Assembly (NCBI GenBank): GCA_963575745.1
Contig: CAUYUJ010017960.1
Span: forward strand, 312,501 to 376,500
Direction: 5' to 3'
Length of the DNA stretch: 64,000 nucleotides
DNA from: Prorocentrum cordatum
Lineage: Eukaryota; Sar; Dinophyceae; Prorocentrales; Prorocentraceae
The first letter of the stretch is position 1, and each line of letters begins with the position of its first letter. Below the pieces are notes generated by a model that saw only the letters and a list, made by a program, of their open reading frames with translations, was not told the DNA's origin and did not search any database. Positions 1-10,744 of the stretch are shown in pieces. A program made the translations under genes and the position numbers.

Positions 1-1582
1 CACACACGAGCCCATCACGAGCACTCCCGTCCACCAGCAACGGGACGAGCTCCCTTGGGAGACGAGCACCCGTGTCGTGGCCTAAGCGTTTGCAAAGAAT
101 CCGCCCTCCATCTTCCCAGCAAAACGGCATTCGGAGGAGCAGTTGGAGCGACGAGAAGAGCCGGGCCTTTCGCGAGATGGCATAGCGACCTCACGCGCTG
201 GCTCACGCGGGCCGCCAGCACGGCACGGGCGCTTGCGCGCAACCTTGCGCGGACAGCTCACGCACTGATGTCCGCGCAGTCGAGGCCGGTGTTTCTGCGC
301 CCTATGGAGGAACAAACAAAACATAACTTTCGGGGCGGGGGCTCCGTGCACCGACCCGAGAAATCCGCGCGGACCTCCGGAAGTTGATACCTATGCCACT
401 TCCTGTTCTCTGAGCCGCTCCTAGAACTTGCGCCACACAGCTTACACAGCATAACTTGCACTTCACAGCTTCCACCACGTATATTGGACAACCTAGTCTG
501 CTTGAAGCCACTCTTTGGGGTCCAGACTGGCTACCATGATTATGCGGCCCATTCCAGAACCCCTGAACCTAAAAAGGTTGCCATCTCTTGGAAGGCCACA
601 ATTTGGTGCCGCCAACTTCTGCTGGCCTTCCGCCGGATTCCGCTAGCGGAGGCGGCCTAGTCTTACTTCCCTTCCGCCATCTTCCGTCGCCCTTCCGCCG
701 CCTTCCGCCGAGGAAGAGACGGCAACTCCTTCGATCGATCCTCAGAAGGCGAGGCCCTTTTTGTAACGCCTCATGTGTGCTGTTGTTCCCCGAACCGCCC
801 CTATGCGAATAGCCCCGAATTTCACCACGCAGATTGCATCACCCAGTCAGATGCCAGCCAGCCCGCCGGAGGCGCGCCTGCCACGCCGCGCGGCGCCGCC
901 GCGGGCACCGCTGGCGCTGCGGGCATCGGCGCCAGTGGGCCGGCTAGGGGTTCGCCCCACGCGGCCCGGCTGCCCGACGGCGGCGGCCCGGCGGCGGCGG
1001 CTGCAGCGGACGGCGGCTGGTTGCGTGATCCCAGACACCTGGCATCTCGAAAAAATCGGGAACAGGGTGTTTCATGGTTTTCGGTCTCTCGGGACCGTTA
1101 AGCACCGGTCGCAGGGAAGTGGTCGAAAGATCGGGGCCCAATGTATCGAAGCAAGGGAGACGCCGGATGTCTTGGAGCATCGAGCCATCACCAAAAAACA
1201 TGACTGCCCATGTTGGACATGAGCTGACAAGATCTCTGTCGCTATAGTGTCGGTTATGGGCCACGTCTGCACTGCCACTCCTCGACAAGAACCTTGCCCC
1301 GAGTTGTGGCCGCCGCGATCGCGGCGAAGACACCCCAAGATCGACCTGGAGGTTTGGTTTGGGGTGGGATCTCACGCACAGAGCGGCGGCGGCGGCGGCT
1401 GCAGCGGTCAGCTGCCCAGAGATCCGAGGCTCCGGAAAGCTCAGGGCGCCAGCACGGGCTACGGGGCCGCAGAAGACTGTAACTGCTGCACGCTCCACGG
1501 CCGTCAGAGACGGTCCCAAGGCATCTCCAGGGCCGGTGCTTCGCCCCGAGCCGGCTCGGGACGAATAACGGGCCCCATGGTA
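1..1582. other. GC-rich non-coding stretch
   Basis: No gene is supported here. The open frames are short, overlap on both strands and have no recognisable domain. CTTCCGCC-type 8-mers recur at about 628-715, and CGG-rich clusters lie at about 965-1015 and 1382-1405. The unit AGGGAAGTGGTC at about 1119 recurs at about 1738. Confidence 0.6.
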
Positions 1583-1731
1583 GGGAGCCCAAGAAGAACG
1601 TACGCGCCCAACATGTACATGAACACGGCCCCTTGACCCGCGAGACTGGCCGCGTGATACGACCATTCGCGCAATGCGAACTCTCGAGACCAGCGTGGAT
1701 TCATGTACGTGTACGTCCTTCTTTCGCTCCC
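1583..1731 (-). mobile_element. Family G inverted-repeat element, copy 1
   Basis: The ends are inverted: one reads GGGAGCCCAAGAAGAACGTA, and the reverse complement of the other reads GGGAGCGAAAGAAGGACGTA. The reverse complement aligns along its length with 54723-54859, sharing about 35 nearly unbroken bases at the GAAAGAAGGACGTACACG end and the inner block GTCTCGCGG. No convincing TSD was found. It looks like a short non-autonomous TIR element. Confidence 0.6.
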
Positions 1732-3171
1732 GACATAGGGAAGTGGTCCAGACCTCCAGGGTCCACGCATCAAGAAGTTGAAGCGCGGGGTCTCCAGGTG
1801 CGGCGGCAGCGACGATGGCGGCGGCGGCGACGACGGCGAGAACGACAGCGGCGGCGGAGATGCCGGTCCCCCGATTTCGGAAGCTTTCGGACGTGGTCCT
1901 GACACCAGCTTCTGGCGCCACTTAGGGGACCCCCCGGGCCCTCTGGGCCGCGCGAGGGGAGCTCGGAAAGCCCCCCGGGTCTCCCTCGGAGAGGGTGGGG
2001 TCATCCGTTGGCCGCTGGGGCCCCCCGGTGGTGGTTCAGGGCCGCTGGAGTCCGCCGAGGGCCGCCATGGCAGGGGCCGCCGAGGGCCGCCGTGGCAGCG
2101 CGCATGGAGGGGTAGCGCGAGGGGAGCGGCCTTCTGAGAAGGCGTGGGAGCTGCTAGGAAGGCAGAGGGCTGCATCGGGGAAAAAAAGGTGCGAAAGCAG
2201 AGGGCAGGGTAGAGGATCAGCTCACGTGGCTGGTTTTCCTGGCGTTTCCTGGTGCCGGGAGGCACCCACGTATCGAGGAATGAGCCCGGCGGCGAGGCTG
2301 AAAGCTGCATGCAGCAGATTTCGTAGCCCGCCCTTTCCCTATCCAGCCCTCTCGTGTAGCCCGAGCTCAGCGGCATATAAGAAGCCTTCTTGGAAGCCGC
2401 CGGGCCTCTCAAAGGAGGCCCCCCCGCCTTTTGAAAGCACCCCGCCTTCTTGGTAGAAGCCCCCTCCCACCGCGCCCCCCCCCTGCGCAAGCTGCGAGAA
2501 ACCGCCTCGGGATCGCCTGAGGTCCGCCGGAGGGCCACCAGAGGGCCGACGAGGGCCGGCGAAAACCGCCGAGGGTCGGCCGACGCCACCGAGGGAGGGC
2601 CAGAGGTTACCTCTGGCAACGCACGAGGAAGACGACGGCAGGATGAGGACAAACTCGGATAAAGATAAACCGGGAATCTATGGGCACCAGTGGGTCTGGA
2701 TGAGGTATCGGGCGCCGCGGCTCTCTGACATGGTCCGAGAGCGTTCGGGAGCGCTCTGGAGCAATGCATCCTGGGCATGGCGTCGGCGGCGAGCGAGGGG
2801 GGGAATTCAGAAGGAGAAGGCCTTCTCAGAAGGCGGTGGGGCGAAGCCCTCGCGCCTTCTGAGAAGCTTGCTGCGTCTTCACGAAAGGCTAAGAAAACTT
2901 CTCCGAGGGCCCGAAGTCTTCCGAGCCTTCTGCGAAGGTCCGCCCCTTCTCACCTCCCTCCGGGCGCGCCGCCGATGAAGGTGAATAGATCTGGGCATGA
3001 AGGACGCGGGTCCTCGGGTAACAACTGGTCCTTGATCCTGGGGCCCTTCTCCCCAAGACCAGCCCACTCGTCCTGCCTCGTTGCTCGGCAGCCCTGGGGC
3101 CCGCGACAGCAACGAACAGAAGACTCGGGACCCGCCTCCGATGGAATCCGCTTGCTTCGTGGCCCGGGTGT
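1732..3171. other. Non-coding stretch with small palindromes
   Basis: No gene is supported. The palindrome GCCTTCTGAGAAGGC or close variants appears at about 2130, 2818 and 2856; the same motif forms the stems of family D. The block at about 1758-1787 (GGGTCCACGCATCAAGAAG) is repeated near 54558. Confidence 0.5.
2690..2772 (+). repeat. Family H repeat, copy 1 (degraded)
   Basis: Carries the family core TCGGGCGCCGCGGC followed by a GAGCGTTCGGGAGCGCTCTGG hairpin-like segment. Better copies lie at 4085, 4474, 13383 (reverse), 38690, 50190 and 54250. Confidence 0.55.
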
Positions 3172-3179
3172 TGCTAGAG

Positions 3180-3368
3180 TTAGGTCGGGCCTGTCCCCCT
3201 ACAGGGGGATGTTCTACGAAAATAAAAAATTACCCCAAACATACTCCCCCAAAAAATACTCAAAACAAGTCCCCATACTATTTTTGGATTATGTTTGGGC
3301 TATTTTTGCGGCATGTTTTTATTATTTGTCGTCGGTAATCCCCCTGTAGGGGGACAGGCCCGACTTAA
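3180..3368. mobile_element. Family A TIR element, copy 1 (189 bp, 8-bp TSD)
   Basis: Both ends read TTARGTCGGGCCTGTCCCCC inward, with one mismatch over about 30 bp. The octamer TGCTAGAG lies directly outside each end (3172-3179 and 3369-3376), an exact 8-bp TSD. Each TIR is itself a small hairpin (TCCCCCT-AC-AGGGGGA). The interior is AT-rich in a GC-rich setting and has no ORF, so the element must depend on a transposase elsewhere. An 8-bp TSD is typical of hAT elements, but the terminal bases do not match the usual hAT CA...TG pattern. Confidence 0.9.
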
Positions 3369-3506
3369 TGCTAGAGGTGCCCTATGGCCAAAGGTGCCCC
3401 ATGGCCAAACCCACAGGTGCCCCAACGGCCTCCAGAGCACACCTGACGAGGCCCAGAGGGCCCAGAGGCTCCAAATTTGGAGCGGGAAGCGGGGGGCACC
3501 TTGGGC

Positions 3507-3680
3507 CAGCGGCGCCTGTTTTGGCGGCGGCCACAATGGGATATGGGGGAGGGGGGAGACTTCTTAGAAGAAGGCTCCGGCCCTACATCTATAGACAAGG
3601 CCACCGCCTTCTAAGAAGTAGGGGTGCTTCTAAGAAGCCTTCCCCCCTTCCCCCTCCCCCCCTCTGCGCGTGGCTGACTG
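3507..3680 (+). mobile_element. Family D foldback element, copy 1
   Basis: A set of inverted CTTCTTAGAAG-type stems surrounds the centre ACATCTATAGACAAGGCC. The right flank is C-rich and ends CTCTGCGCGTGGCTGA. Copies at about 14341-14537 and 16430-16580 share the centre, the stems and the CTGCGCGT end. The exact ends are uncertain and no TSD was identified. Confidence 0.7.
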
Positions 3681-4084
3681 TAGCGTTAGGCAAGATCGGT
3701 AAGGGCAAAAGAGACCGCCCTGGAACCTCCAACGAAATATCTTCCCGCGAATCCCTGCGCATCCCCAGCATCTCCCAAAACACCTTCCGGCGAATCTCCA
3801 AGAGATCGAAGAACCTTCGCCACTCGGGGGTTGCGGACCACAGTGGCAGCCCCCGAATGGCGAAGGGTCTTCGGCGGCGAGGCCCCTGCCCGAGTCAGGG
3901 CCGCCCCCTCTGCCCGGCCCGGGCGGCGGTGCCCCCTCGCGCGCGACGGGGGGTGGGCCCGAGAGGTAGCAAGAACGGCTGCGGCAGCGCGGGCCGGCCG
4001 CGCCCCAGGCACGACTCCTCTGCACCTGCTGCTGCTCCGCCGTCCTCAGCTGGGACGAGGCCAGGGCGAGGAAAAAGTCGGGTG

Positions 4085-4245
4085 AGGATACAGATCGAGA
4101 ATTTTTCTGAGATCCCGTGGCTCTGGAGGATGCCTCGGGCGCCGCGGCCTTCTCAGAGCGTTCCGGCACGCTCTGGGAACGTTCCGGAACGCTCTGGAAC
4201 GGATTCATCCTCGTCCTACCAGCCCAACCAGCTTCTCCCCTGTAC
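4085..4245 (+). repeat. Family H repeat, copy 2
   Basis: Order of parts: GAGGATACAGATCGAGAA, CTGAGATCCCGTGGCTCTGG, CTCGGGCGCCGCGGCC, then two GAGCGTTCCGG...CGCTCTGG hairpins, then GGATTCATCCTCGTCC. The GAGGAT and ATCCTCGTCC ends are weak inverted repeats. Confidence 0.7.
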
Positions 4246-4473
4246 TTGCAGCAACTGCACGCTTGGGGATCTCGTCAGCCCGCGAGGCCCTCGGCGCATG
4301 CAGCCGCTGCAGACAGATGAGTGGGTGAGAGATACGGGATGGACAGACTACTCCTTGCGTGTGTTTCTCAAGCGGTGGCGGCACCGTCTGCTCCTCCCTC
4401 TGCGCACACCCGCCCTCCTGCGCCTGCCAAGCTTTGCCCTCGACCCGTGAGAGCTTCGAGGTAAGACGAAGCC

Positions 4474-4619
4474 AGGACGAAGATAACATCTGTTGAGGGT
4501 AGATCGAGAATCTCAGAGATATGGCGGCTCTGAAGGATGTCTCGGGCGCCGCGGCCTTCCCAAAAATATCCAGAATTCTGAAAGCGATCAACGCTCTGGG
4601 AAGGATTAATCCTCGTCCT
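4474..4619 (+). mobile_element. Family H element, copy 3 (146 bp, possible 4-bp TSD)
   Basis: The left end AGGACGAAGATAACATC and the reverse complement of the right end, AGGACGAGGATTAATCC, form TIRs. AGCC flanks both ends (4470-4473 and 4620-4623). The core TCTCGGGCGCCGCGGCC is that of the family. This copy best defines the family ends; the TSD is short enough to be chance. Confidence 0.6.
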
Positions 4620-4649
4620 AGCCCTGTCCGACGAGGGCAGGAATTGGGG

Positions 4650-5614
4650 AAATCACATGGTACCGATACTGCTACTCCCCGGACCTCTCCCAGGGTGCGC
4701 TCTAAAAAGGATCTCTAGGCGAATCCAGCGGTGGTGACGAGGGCCTCCCAGGATGCCCCAGAAAAGAGAAAACGGGCGAAGGGTTGCGGTACGGGTACCT
4801 TTTCTCCAAGAAGTGGACCGCGCCCGCGGCAAAGCCTGCAGCGGGACCTTCTCCACACTAGCTTGCACTGCTGCTGGCTGCTGCCTCCATTCGCTTCGTC
4901 CCCCCTTCTGCCCTCCACTCGAGGTGGCGACGTTGCCCGTCACCCTACACAGCTGGACCAAAGACAGAAGCACATCATTCTTGGGCGTCGCATACTTGGG
5001 AGGCGATGATTGGGGGGGAAGAAACGTGCATTGTTGGGGGCCCAAAGGGCCCCTTTAGGGGCTCTGAAGAACCCCTTTCCTGCAGCCCTCGCTGCCCCCC
5101 CCATGAATCACACTCCCATTACGCGACGCCCAACCTTCAAGAGCAGAAGACCCTCCGCCGGCCAAAACACCCCGAGCCGTAAGATCAACGAGGGTACACT
5201 TCCCCAGGATGCACAGGAAGATGCGGCAAACACGAAATACACTAGGGCACCCGCCCCGAACCGACCTCGATCTTACACTTCGGTCCCACCGTACCCTCCT
5301 TCCCTGACCTTCCGGCAGGGCTGAGAGCTAGCACCAGGGACTCCTAATCCCACAAGCCCTTCAGGGCGTAAGCGGTTTACAGCGCTTTCTCTTCCAACTC
5401 TTCTTCTTCCCCTTCGGGGAGAGGTTTACCCCAGCGTCGCGCACAAGGGCTCGGTGTTGGTTCCCAGTAGCCACTCATCCAAGGACGACCGCTGAACATG
5501 CTGAGGCTTGGGTGTTACTCATGTGTTGGAAGGGCGGGAGGGAGTGAGCTAGACGGCTTGCTATGTAGGAGGGTGTCTTGACCCCTCCCCCGACCCTCTC
5601 CCCTGGACCCCGAC
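4650..5614. other. Non-coding stretch
   Basis: Unique-looking sequence with no domain-bearing frame on either strand. A CT-rich patch lies at about 5388-5412. Nothing else was seen. Confidence 0.5.
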
Positions 5615-6056
5615 GTTCGGTGTTATTAAAAACGCTGGGGGGCACTGTTTCCGTTTTCAAGATCGATGTTTTCTTCCCGTGGTCGTTGTCGTTTTCTTTC
5701 CATGTTGCGAATGTGGACCACCGTTTTCTGTCAATTAGGACCTCCGTTTTTTACTTGCGTTCAATGACCGTGTTGTTTCCGTTTTCAGGCCTGGAACCGG
5801 GGTGCGCCTTGCCGCGCCGTTTGTTTATGTGTTTGTGTTACGTGTTCAATGCGTTTTCAGATTCCCCACAAACGCCAATCACGTTTGGGCAATTTCGTCC
5901 CCCGTGTTGGCACTCCGTTGCCTTCTCGTTTTTAGCTCGAACACGATGTTTTCAGTTCGTTTTGGGCTACCGTTTTGTTTTCGTTGTTGTCGGTCGCAAC
6001 CCCAAAAATGGAAAACTGACAAAAAAAACGCCCCCAACGTTTTGAAGAACAACTGA
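5615..6056. mobile_element. 442-bp TIR element with 9-bp TSD (Mutator-like size class)
   Basis: The 9-mer GACCCCGAC lies directly outside both ends (5606-5614 and 6057-6065). Inside it the left end, containing GTTATTAAAAACGCTGGGGG, pairs with the reverse complement of the right end, containing GTTCTTCAAAACGTTGGGGG. The interior is T-rich on the plus strand with many GTTTTC words and has no convincing ORF. A 9-bp TSD is typical of Mutator-like elements; the assignment rests on TSD length alone. Confidence 0.82.
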
Positions 6057-6184
6057 GACCCCGACAGGGGGTTCTGCGACCGATTGGAATGTCCAAGATG
6101 GCCTCGGCGAGACGGCAAGCATCACTGTGGTTGCCCAGGTGTTGAAAACAGCTCTAATTAACTTCCCCTCCCTTGGTTGATCGA

Positions 6185-6435
6185 TCCCCTCCAAGATGGC
6201 CCTCAGATGGCCCCCAAGGCTCCCAAGGATGCTCCAAGACGGCCCCGCGAGGGCCCCATGAGGCGCCCAGGAGGCGCCAAGAGGCCCTTATAGGTCCCCA
6301 GAGGGTCCCAAGAGATCCCCAAGATGCTCTCCTACCCAAGACGCTCCACCAGGCCACTGGGACCGCCAAGACGCCCCAATAGGACCCCAAGACATTCTCA
6401 AGAGACATCCGAAGAGACCCGGAGAGACTTCCAAG
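6185..6435 (+). repeat. CCCCAAGAGG-type degenerate repeat, block 1
   Basis: Loose repetition of CCCCAAGA, GGCCCC and AAGACGGCC words with a spacing near 10 bp. Similar blocks occur at 26525-26830, 29720-30370 and 42595-43110, with reverse-sense ones near 29165-29430. No gene is supported. Confidence 0.6.
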
Positions 6436-6548
6436 AGGCCGCTGGCCTTACTGCTCGCCCTCCTCCTCTTCCTCCTCTTCTCCTCATCCTCCTCTTCCTC
6501 ATGCGCATGTTCCGCATCCTCCCTACTCCCTCCTCCCCCCTCCCCTCA

Positions 6549-6569
6549 CTGTAGCCATTTGGGCTCAAA
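6549..6569 (+). other. Relict dinoflagellate spliced-leader sequence
   Basis: Eighteen of 21 positions match the conserved dinoflagellate spliced leader (core GTAGCCATTTTGGCTCAAG). The mismatches are C to T at position 2, T to G at position 13 and G to A at position 21. It lies about 300 bp upstream of the first recognisable retroelement coding. Spliced-leader relics mark sequences re-inserted from trans-spliced mRNA. It is not an SL RNA gene: no GT donor and no Sm site follow. Confidence 0.75.
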
Positions 6570-6774
6570 TACTAACCGCGGGCCCTGGCGGCTCGTGCCT
6601 GGCTGCATCCAGGGGGCAAACTTGAGGTGCCCTTGTTGGCCTACTCCCTGATAGAATTCCGTTTCTCAGAGAGCCGTTCCGCGCGGCGCAGGCTGGCGCT
6701 CACGTGGCGACGATGCTGGAAATGCCGATCATGGTGCTCATGGCTTCTCGTATAGCCCTCAGGCCTTGGGTTAA

Positions 6775-7945
6775 GACCTAGGTGTGCCGAGGTCGTGGAT
6801 CGAGAGGTGGCGGACAATGGAGCCGCCAACAGCGGCACGGCGGCGGCTCCCAATGCTACTAAAATGTTTGCAGCAACTGTGGTCATTGGGGATACTCCCA
6901 GTGGGAACAAGATTGCTGCTCGAAATGTGGTGGAGTGTACCTCGGATACGAGGATCCGCTTGACAAGTGAACCTTGGAGTCTGAGGATGATGAGCCCACT
7001 GCATCTGATGATGGAACACGTCAAGCAGCTGCCCAGCCTCCCGGAGATGACCCTGGTCTTCGAGGTGCCCTCGAGCCGCTGGCAACCACACCACCTGATC
7101 TTCCTGCAGAGTGGAGCCAACAGCAGCTCGACTCGGGTGCACGTGAGGAGCGCCCACGTCTTGCCAAGAAGGTCGAAGCTGCTGCCCGTGCTGAAATGAT
7201 CGCGCATGAGGAGATCCGCTACAAGGAGGGGAAGTACAGCAAGGCTCCTTGTCAGCTCAACGAACAGCAGCTACTGCTGAGTTGGACGTGGCGAAGACCG
7301 AAGACCGAAGACCAAGCGGGTACAGGCTGACAGAGGCGTCAGACTTTCAACGCCGCCGAGTGAAAGATGCAGAAGAGCCAGGAGATCGCCCAGGCCCCAG
7401 AGGCCAAGGCGCACGGTGCCGCGCAGCCTCCAGCCACTGCGGCAGAAGATGGCCCAGACGCTGCTCCCACTGCGCCAGCGGCTCCTGAAGCCCGGCATCG
7501 AGCGCTGGCCTTGGATGCCAGGCAGGCAATGGAGGAGCTGAGCACAGGCCGCAGTACCACCTCCGCCTAACCTGGACCAGACCTGTGATGATGACTTGTG
7601 GAAATGGTGCCGAACAAATTCACAAATTGTTGAATACGGGTGGGCCTTATGTGATATAAAAAAGCTGCTGCACAAACCCAACCTGCTGAGATGTATGACG
7701 CTGGACCGGTCGTCGGTGAACCAAAGGAGCTTCCCAAAGAACTTGATGAGTTGCGGAAGCGCTGGCTGGAGCAGGCCTTGTCCATCGATAAGGCCACCCG
7801 GACGGAGAAGATCAGACAAACGCATGAAGACTGCAACACCAAGGTCGAGGACACGGTCGCCCAGCGCCTGGCCCAAACAAGATGGCAGACACAACATATG
7901 GGTAAACGTCCGTGAATTGAGTTGAGTTTCTGACTCCTCCTCATG
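6775..7945 (+). pseudogene. LINE-like ORF1 remnant with CxxC finger and charged helix
   Basis: From 6869 the plus strand encodes CSNCGHWGYSQWEQDCCSKC, a paired CxxC finger of the kind seen in ORF1-like proteins of dinoflagellate retroelements, probably a nucleic-acid-binding module. The frame meets TGA at 6968-6970, then continues through an acidic patch (ESEDDEPTASDD) and an Ala/Glu-rich helical stretch to about 7330. A second helical stretch (ELPKELDELRKRWLEQALSI) is encoded at about 7730-7790 in another frame. Frame changes and stops mark it as a remnant. Assignment to the downstream element is by position and strand. Confidence 0.5.
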
Positions 7946-7950
7946 TGGTG

Positions 7951-10594
7951 TACCCACCTGGCTAGGTCAGCGGGGAGTACATGGTGGCAGCGGAGGCAGC
8001 CGCGGTGGAACACCTTTCCTCGAGAAATCGTAAGTGAGGATGCCGCTGCTGCTTCCCAATCACCCATGCCACCCAGGTTGGAGCTGACGGTTCTGAGATC
8101 ATTCATCTGTTTGGGAATTCTACATCATGATGCACTCTTGCAAAGAATTTGGCGGGCCGTGTACAGACCCAATGTGACAGTTTTCCTTGCCGGGCATCAC
8201 CAGATGGGCGACAAGCTCAAAGCGTTCAAAAAGGATGGCCTCATAACATGGCGGCCCCATATACAATCTGCCTTCAACTCCCCTGGAAGGGGGAACTCGT
8301 GGAAATGTGCGGCCTCTGGTGAGCCGAGGCTCACGTGTCCGTCGGTCCTTCCCTTGGACTTCAAGGTTCGGGACCTCGGACCTGGCTAAAGTTGGTTCTT
8401 CTTGGAAATGAAAGCCCAGGCGTCATGCCTGACTGTCAGCAGTTCCAATCTGGTTTCTGAATTGGGAGTCGCCGCGGGAGAGAACCTTGATAAGGTGAAA
8501 GGTAATTCCTCATTCGTTCAAACGCTTGCTGTGCCCTGGCTGTGCATGGGAGATGTAAGCATCGACGTTGGATCGCTGCGTCTGTCTGGCTTTCTGCTTC
8601 GCCCATCCTGGAGGTCACTTGCACTCAGGGCAGGGGGTCCCCCATCGACTCCGTGCCTGTAGGTGAAGAGATTGAATCCTATGTGTCTGTCTGTGGCTTT
8701 GAGAACTCCCTTTCAAGACTCACACTCGTGTATGTCACCAACACATGTGGGGAAAATGCACGCCTGCCCCAATTCCTGATTGCGTTGGGCCTCACCTGCA
8801 TTGGGAGATGTTTATGACTCGTGTCCGTGACGCTGGGTCCTCGGAAATCCCTGAATCCCTCATGGAGCCTCCCGTTCCACGTGTTCGTGAACACCTGTGT
8901 CCTAAACTTGATAATATGTTCTGAGCTTGGTCTGCGGCTACCGAGCTCAAACTGAAATTCCGTGCCGCTGCCGTCTACGAGGGCACCCCTACCCTAATAT
9001 TGGCATTGAACGTCAAGGTTCCGTGCAGCTCAAGCGTGCCACCATTGCTAGGAGAGGTAATGTGGGACAATCTGCTCAGGCCCAGCGCTTTGTCTCTGGT
9101 CACAGATCTGAAAGACATGTATCAAATGCCAGCTCGCCGTACGTCGTGGAGAGTATGCTCAATATGGTGTGGTGCGCGGTCATCCCGTGGGGCTCGCGCC
9201 CTCCCTCGAGGTCATGATGCCTGAAAATGCTCCCCACGGCGCTGATTGGTGGCGGGCTCTAATAGCACCCCTCCCTGTATCAAGATAGGCTGGCCATTTT
9301 CTGATCTGTCCGATGCAGGCTCCGTCAACCTTAATATGGCCTGGAAGGCCGCTCGTGCTGCAGCTAAGGCCAGGCGGAAGGTGTGGCTGCCAAAAGCCCT
9401 CCCACATAGTGCTCGTAGAGTGCATGCGTGGTTGAAGCACGACTGCCGAACAAACATTGAGCACCTTGTCACCCCGCATGGTATTGAGCAACTCCCAGGG
9501 GGTCTCATGCAATATGGTTCTACCTTTTTGTTGGGGGGGGGGGCTGCCAACGCCACCAAGCGTCAGGCCCATACTGAGGCGCTCTCTGTCGGAACCCCTC
9601 TCAACTGTTGAGTTGGCCTGAGGCGCGCCAGATTCCTTCTCCAAAAGCACAGCGGCTGGAATGGACCATTGGGCCTTCCGTGATGTCATGGATGTCCCGT
9701 TTCGTGCGAATGAGGTTTTGGCAGAGATTTACAACCAGTGAGAAGAAAACAGCTGATGTTGATTGTCACAACCTTGTTGGGGAGAATTGCCCTCCCCCCA
9801 AGACTCAAGAGTCTGTGCGGTCGATTTGCTACCTCACGACGTACCGATTGTACTGTCGCATGACAGGCCATGACCTCGACACTTGGACTTCCCATCGCAC
9901 TGATTGTTGAGACAATGCTGTCCGTGGTAGTATTGCTTCAAAAACCGCTCACTTGAGGAAGGTCGGCCACGAGGTCGCCATGTGTCTCGGAGAATGTTCT
10001 GCTGCTCTCCACTCGGACCTCACCAAGATTCTTGACTCTGTCAACCCCGCTCGGTTGTCTTCGTGTGGGATGAAGTGTGGGCGCCCACCCACTTGCTTTA
10101 CCTCGGGTTGTTGGTTGATGCTTCCCCGCAGACCGTGGAGGTTGCTGCATACACACCAGAAGACATCCATGCGGCGCCTGGTATCCTTGCGGGCTGCACT
10201 CAATGTATGCCATGGGTCCAAGTGTACCTTGATGATTCCATCTCCGCAGCTGAGCGTACATTCGTGCGTCAATCTCCGCTCGTATGTTGACGATGGTTAC
10301 CAGGCGCAGCAAGGGTTTAGTGCTGACGATGGTCGCAATTATCTCTCCCTGTTGGCACTGAATTGCGCCATTGGCGTGAAGCCCAGGAGTGTGAGAGCTC
10401 TTCGAAGAGCAGTTATGTTGCGTCTCGCGCGTCCTTGCGCGATGCCCTCGCTACTAAATTCGAGGCTGCCACCATCCCCATCCGCCCCCTTCCTGCTGTC
10501 AGAGACGTTGGCGCCATGACGGCCGCTGGGGTCGTACGCGTTGTGCTACCAAGGTTCAGGCTCGCAGGAGGAGCGCGTAATCACGAACATGGGA
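7951..10594 (+). pseudogene. Reverse-transcriptase-like remnant, several frames
   Basis: Less GC-rich than the surroundings and broken by many stops. Suggestive pieces are VTDLKDMYQM at about 9097-9126 (palm-like D-x-x-D-x-Y), THLLYLGLLVDASPQTVEV at about 10090-10147, and AVRDVGAMTAAGVVRVVLP at about 10500-10555, which resembles the ARDLGVD-type linker seen after the reverse-transcriptase domain in dinoflagellate retroelements. No single frame holds a complete domain. The LINE assignment rests mainly on the downstream knuckle and RNase H; part could come from a different nested retroelement. A G9-10 run at about 9533 may be an assembly-sensitive site. Confidence 0.4.
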
Positions 10595-10737
10595 TTAGGT
10601 CAGGCATGTCCCCCTACAGGCGGATTGTGGACGATTTTCTGGTTTGAGAAAATCGTTCAACATATGCCAAAATCGTTCCCAGACTGTTTTTGACTATGCT
10701 TGAACATTCCTCCTGTAGAGGGACGTGCCAAACTGAA
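10595..10737. mobile_element. Family A TIR element, copy 2 (143 bp, decayed, nested)
   Basis: Left end TTAGGTCAGGCATGTCCCCC; reverse complement of the right end TTCAGTTTGGCACGTCCC. Both match family A with substitutions. The flanks ACATGGGA (10587-10594) and AGATAAGA (10738-10745) agree at 5 of 8 positions, as expected for an old TSD. It sits inside the retroelement remnant and so inserted after it. Confidence 0.75.
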
Positions 10738-10744
10738 AGATAAG

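Noticed and set aside
9533-9543. Frameshift signal at a long G-run in the retroelement
   Set aside because: The surrounding frames are already full of stops; a G-run in a dead element, possibly mis-sequenced, needs no programmed frameshift.
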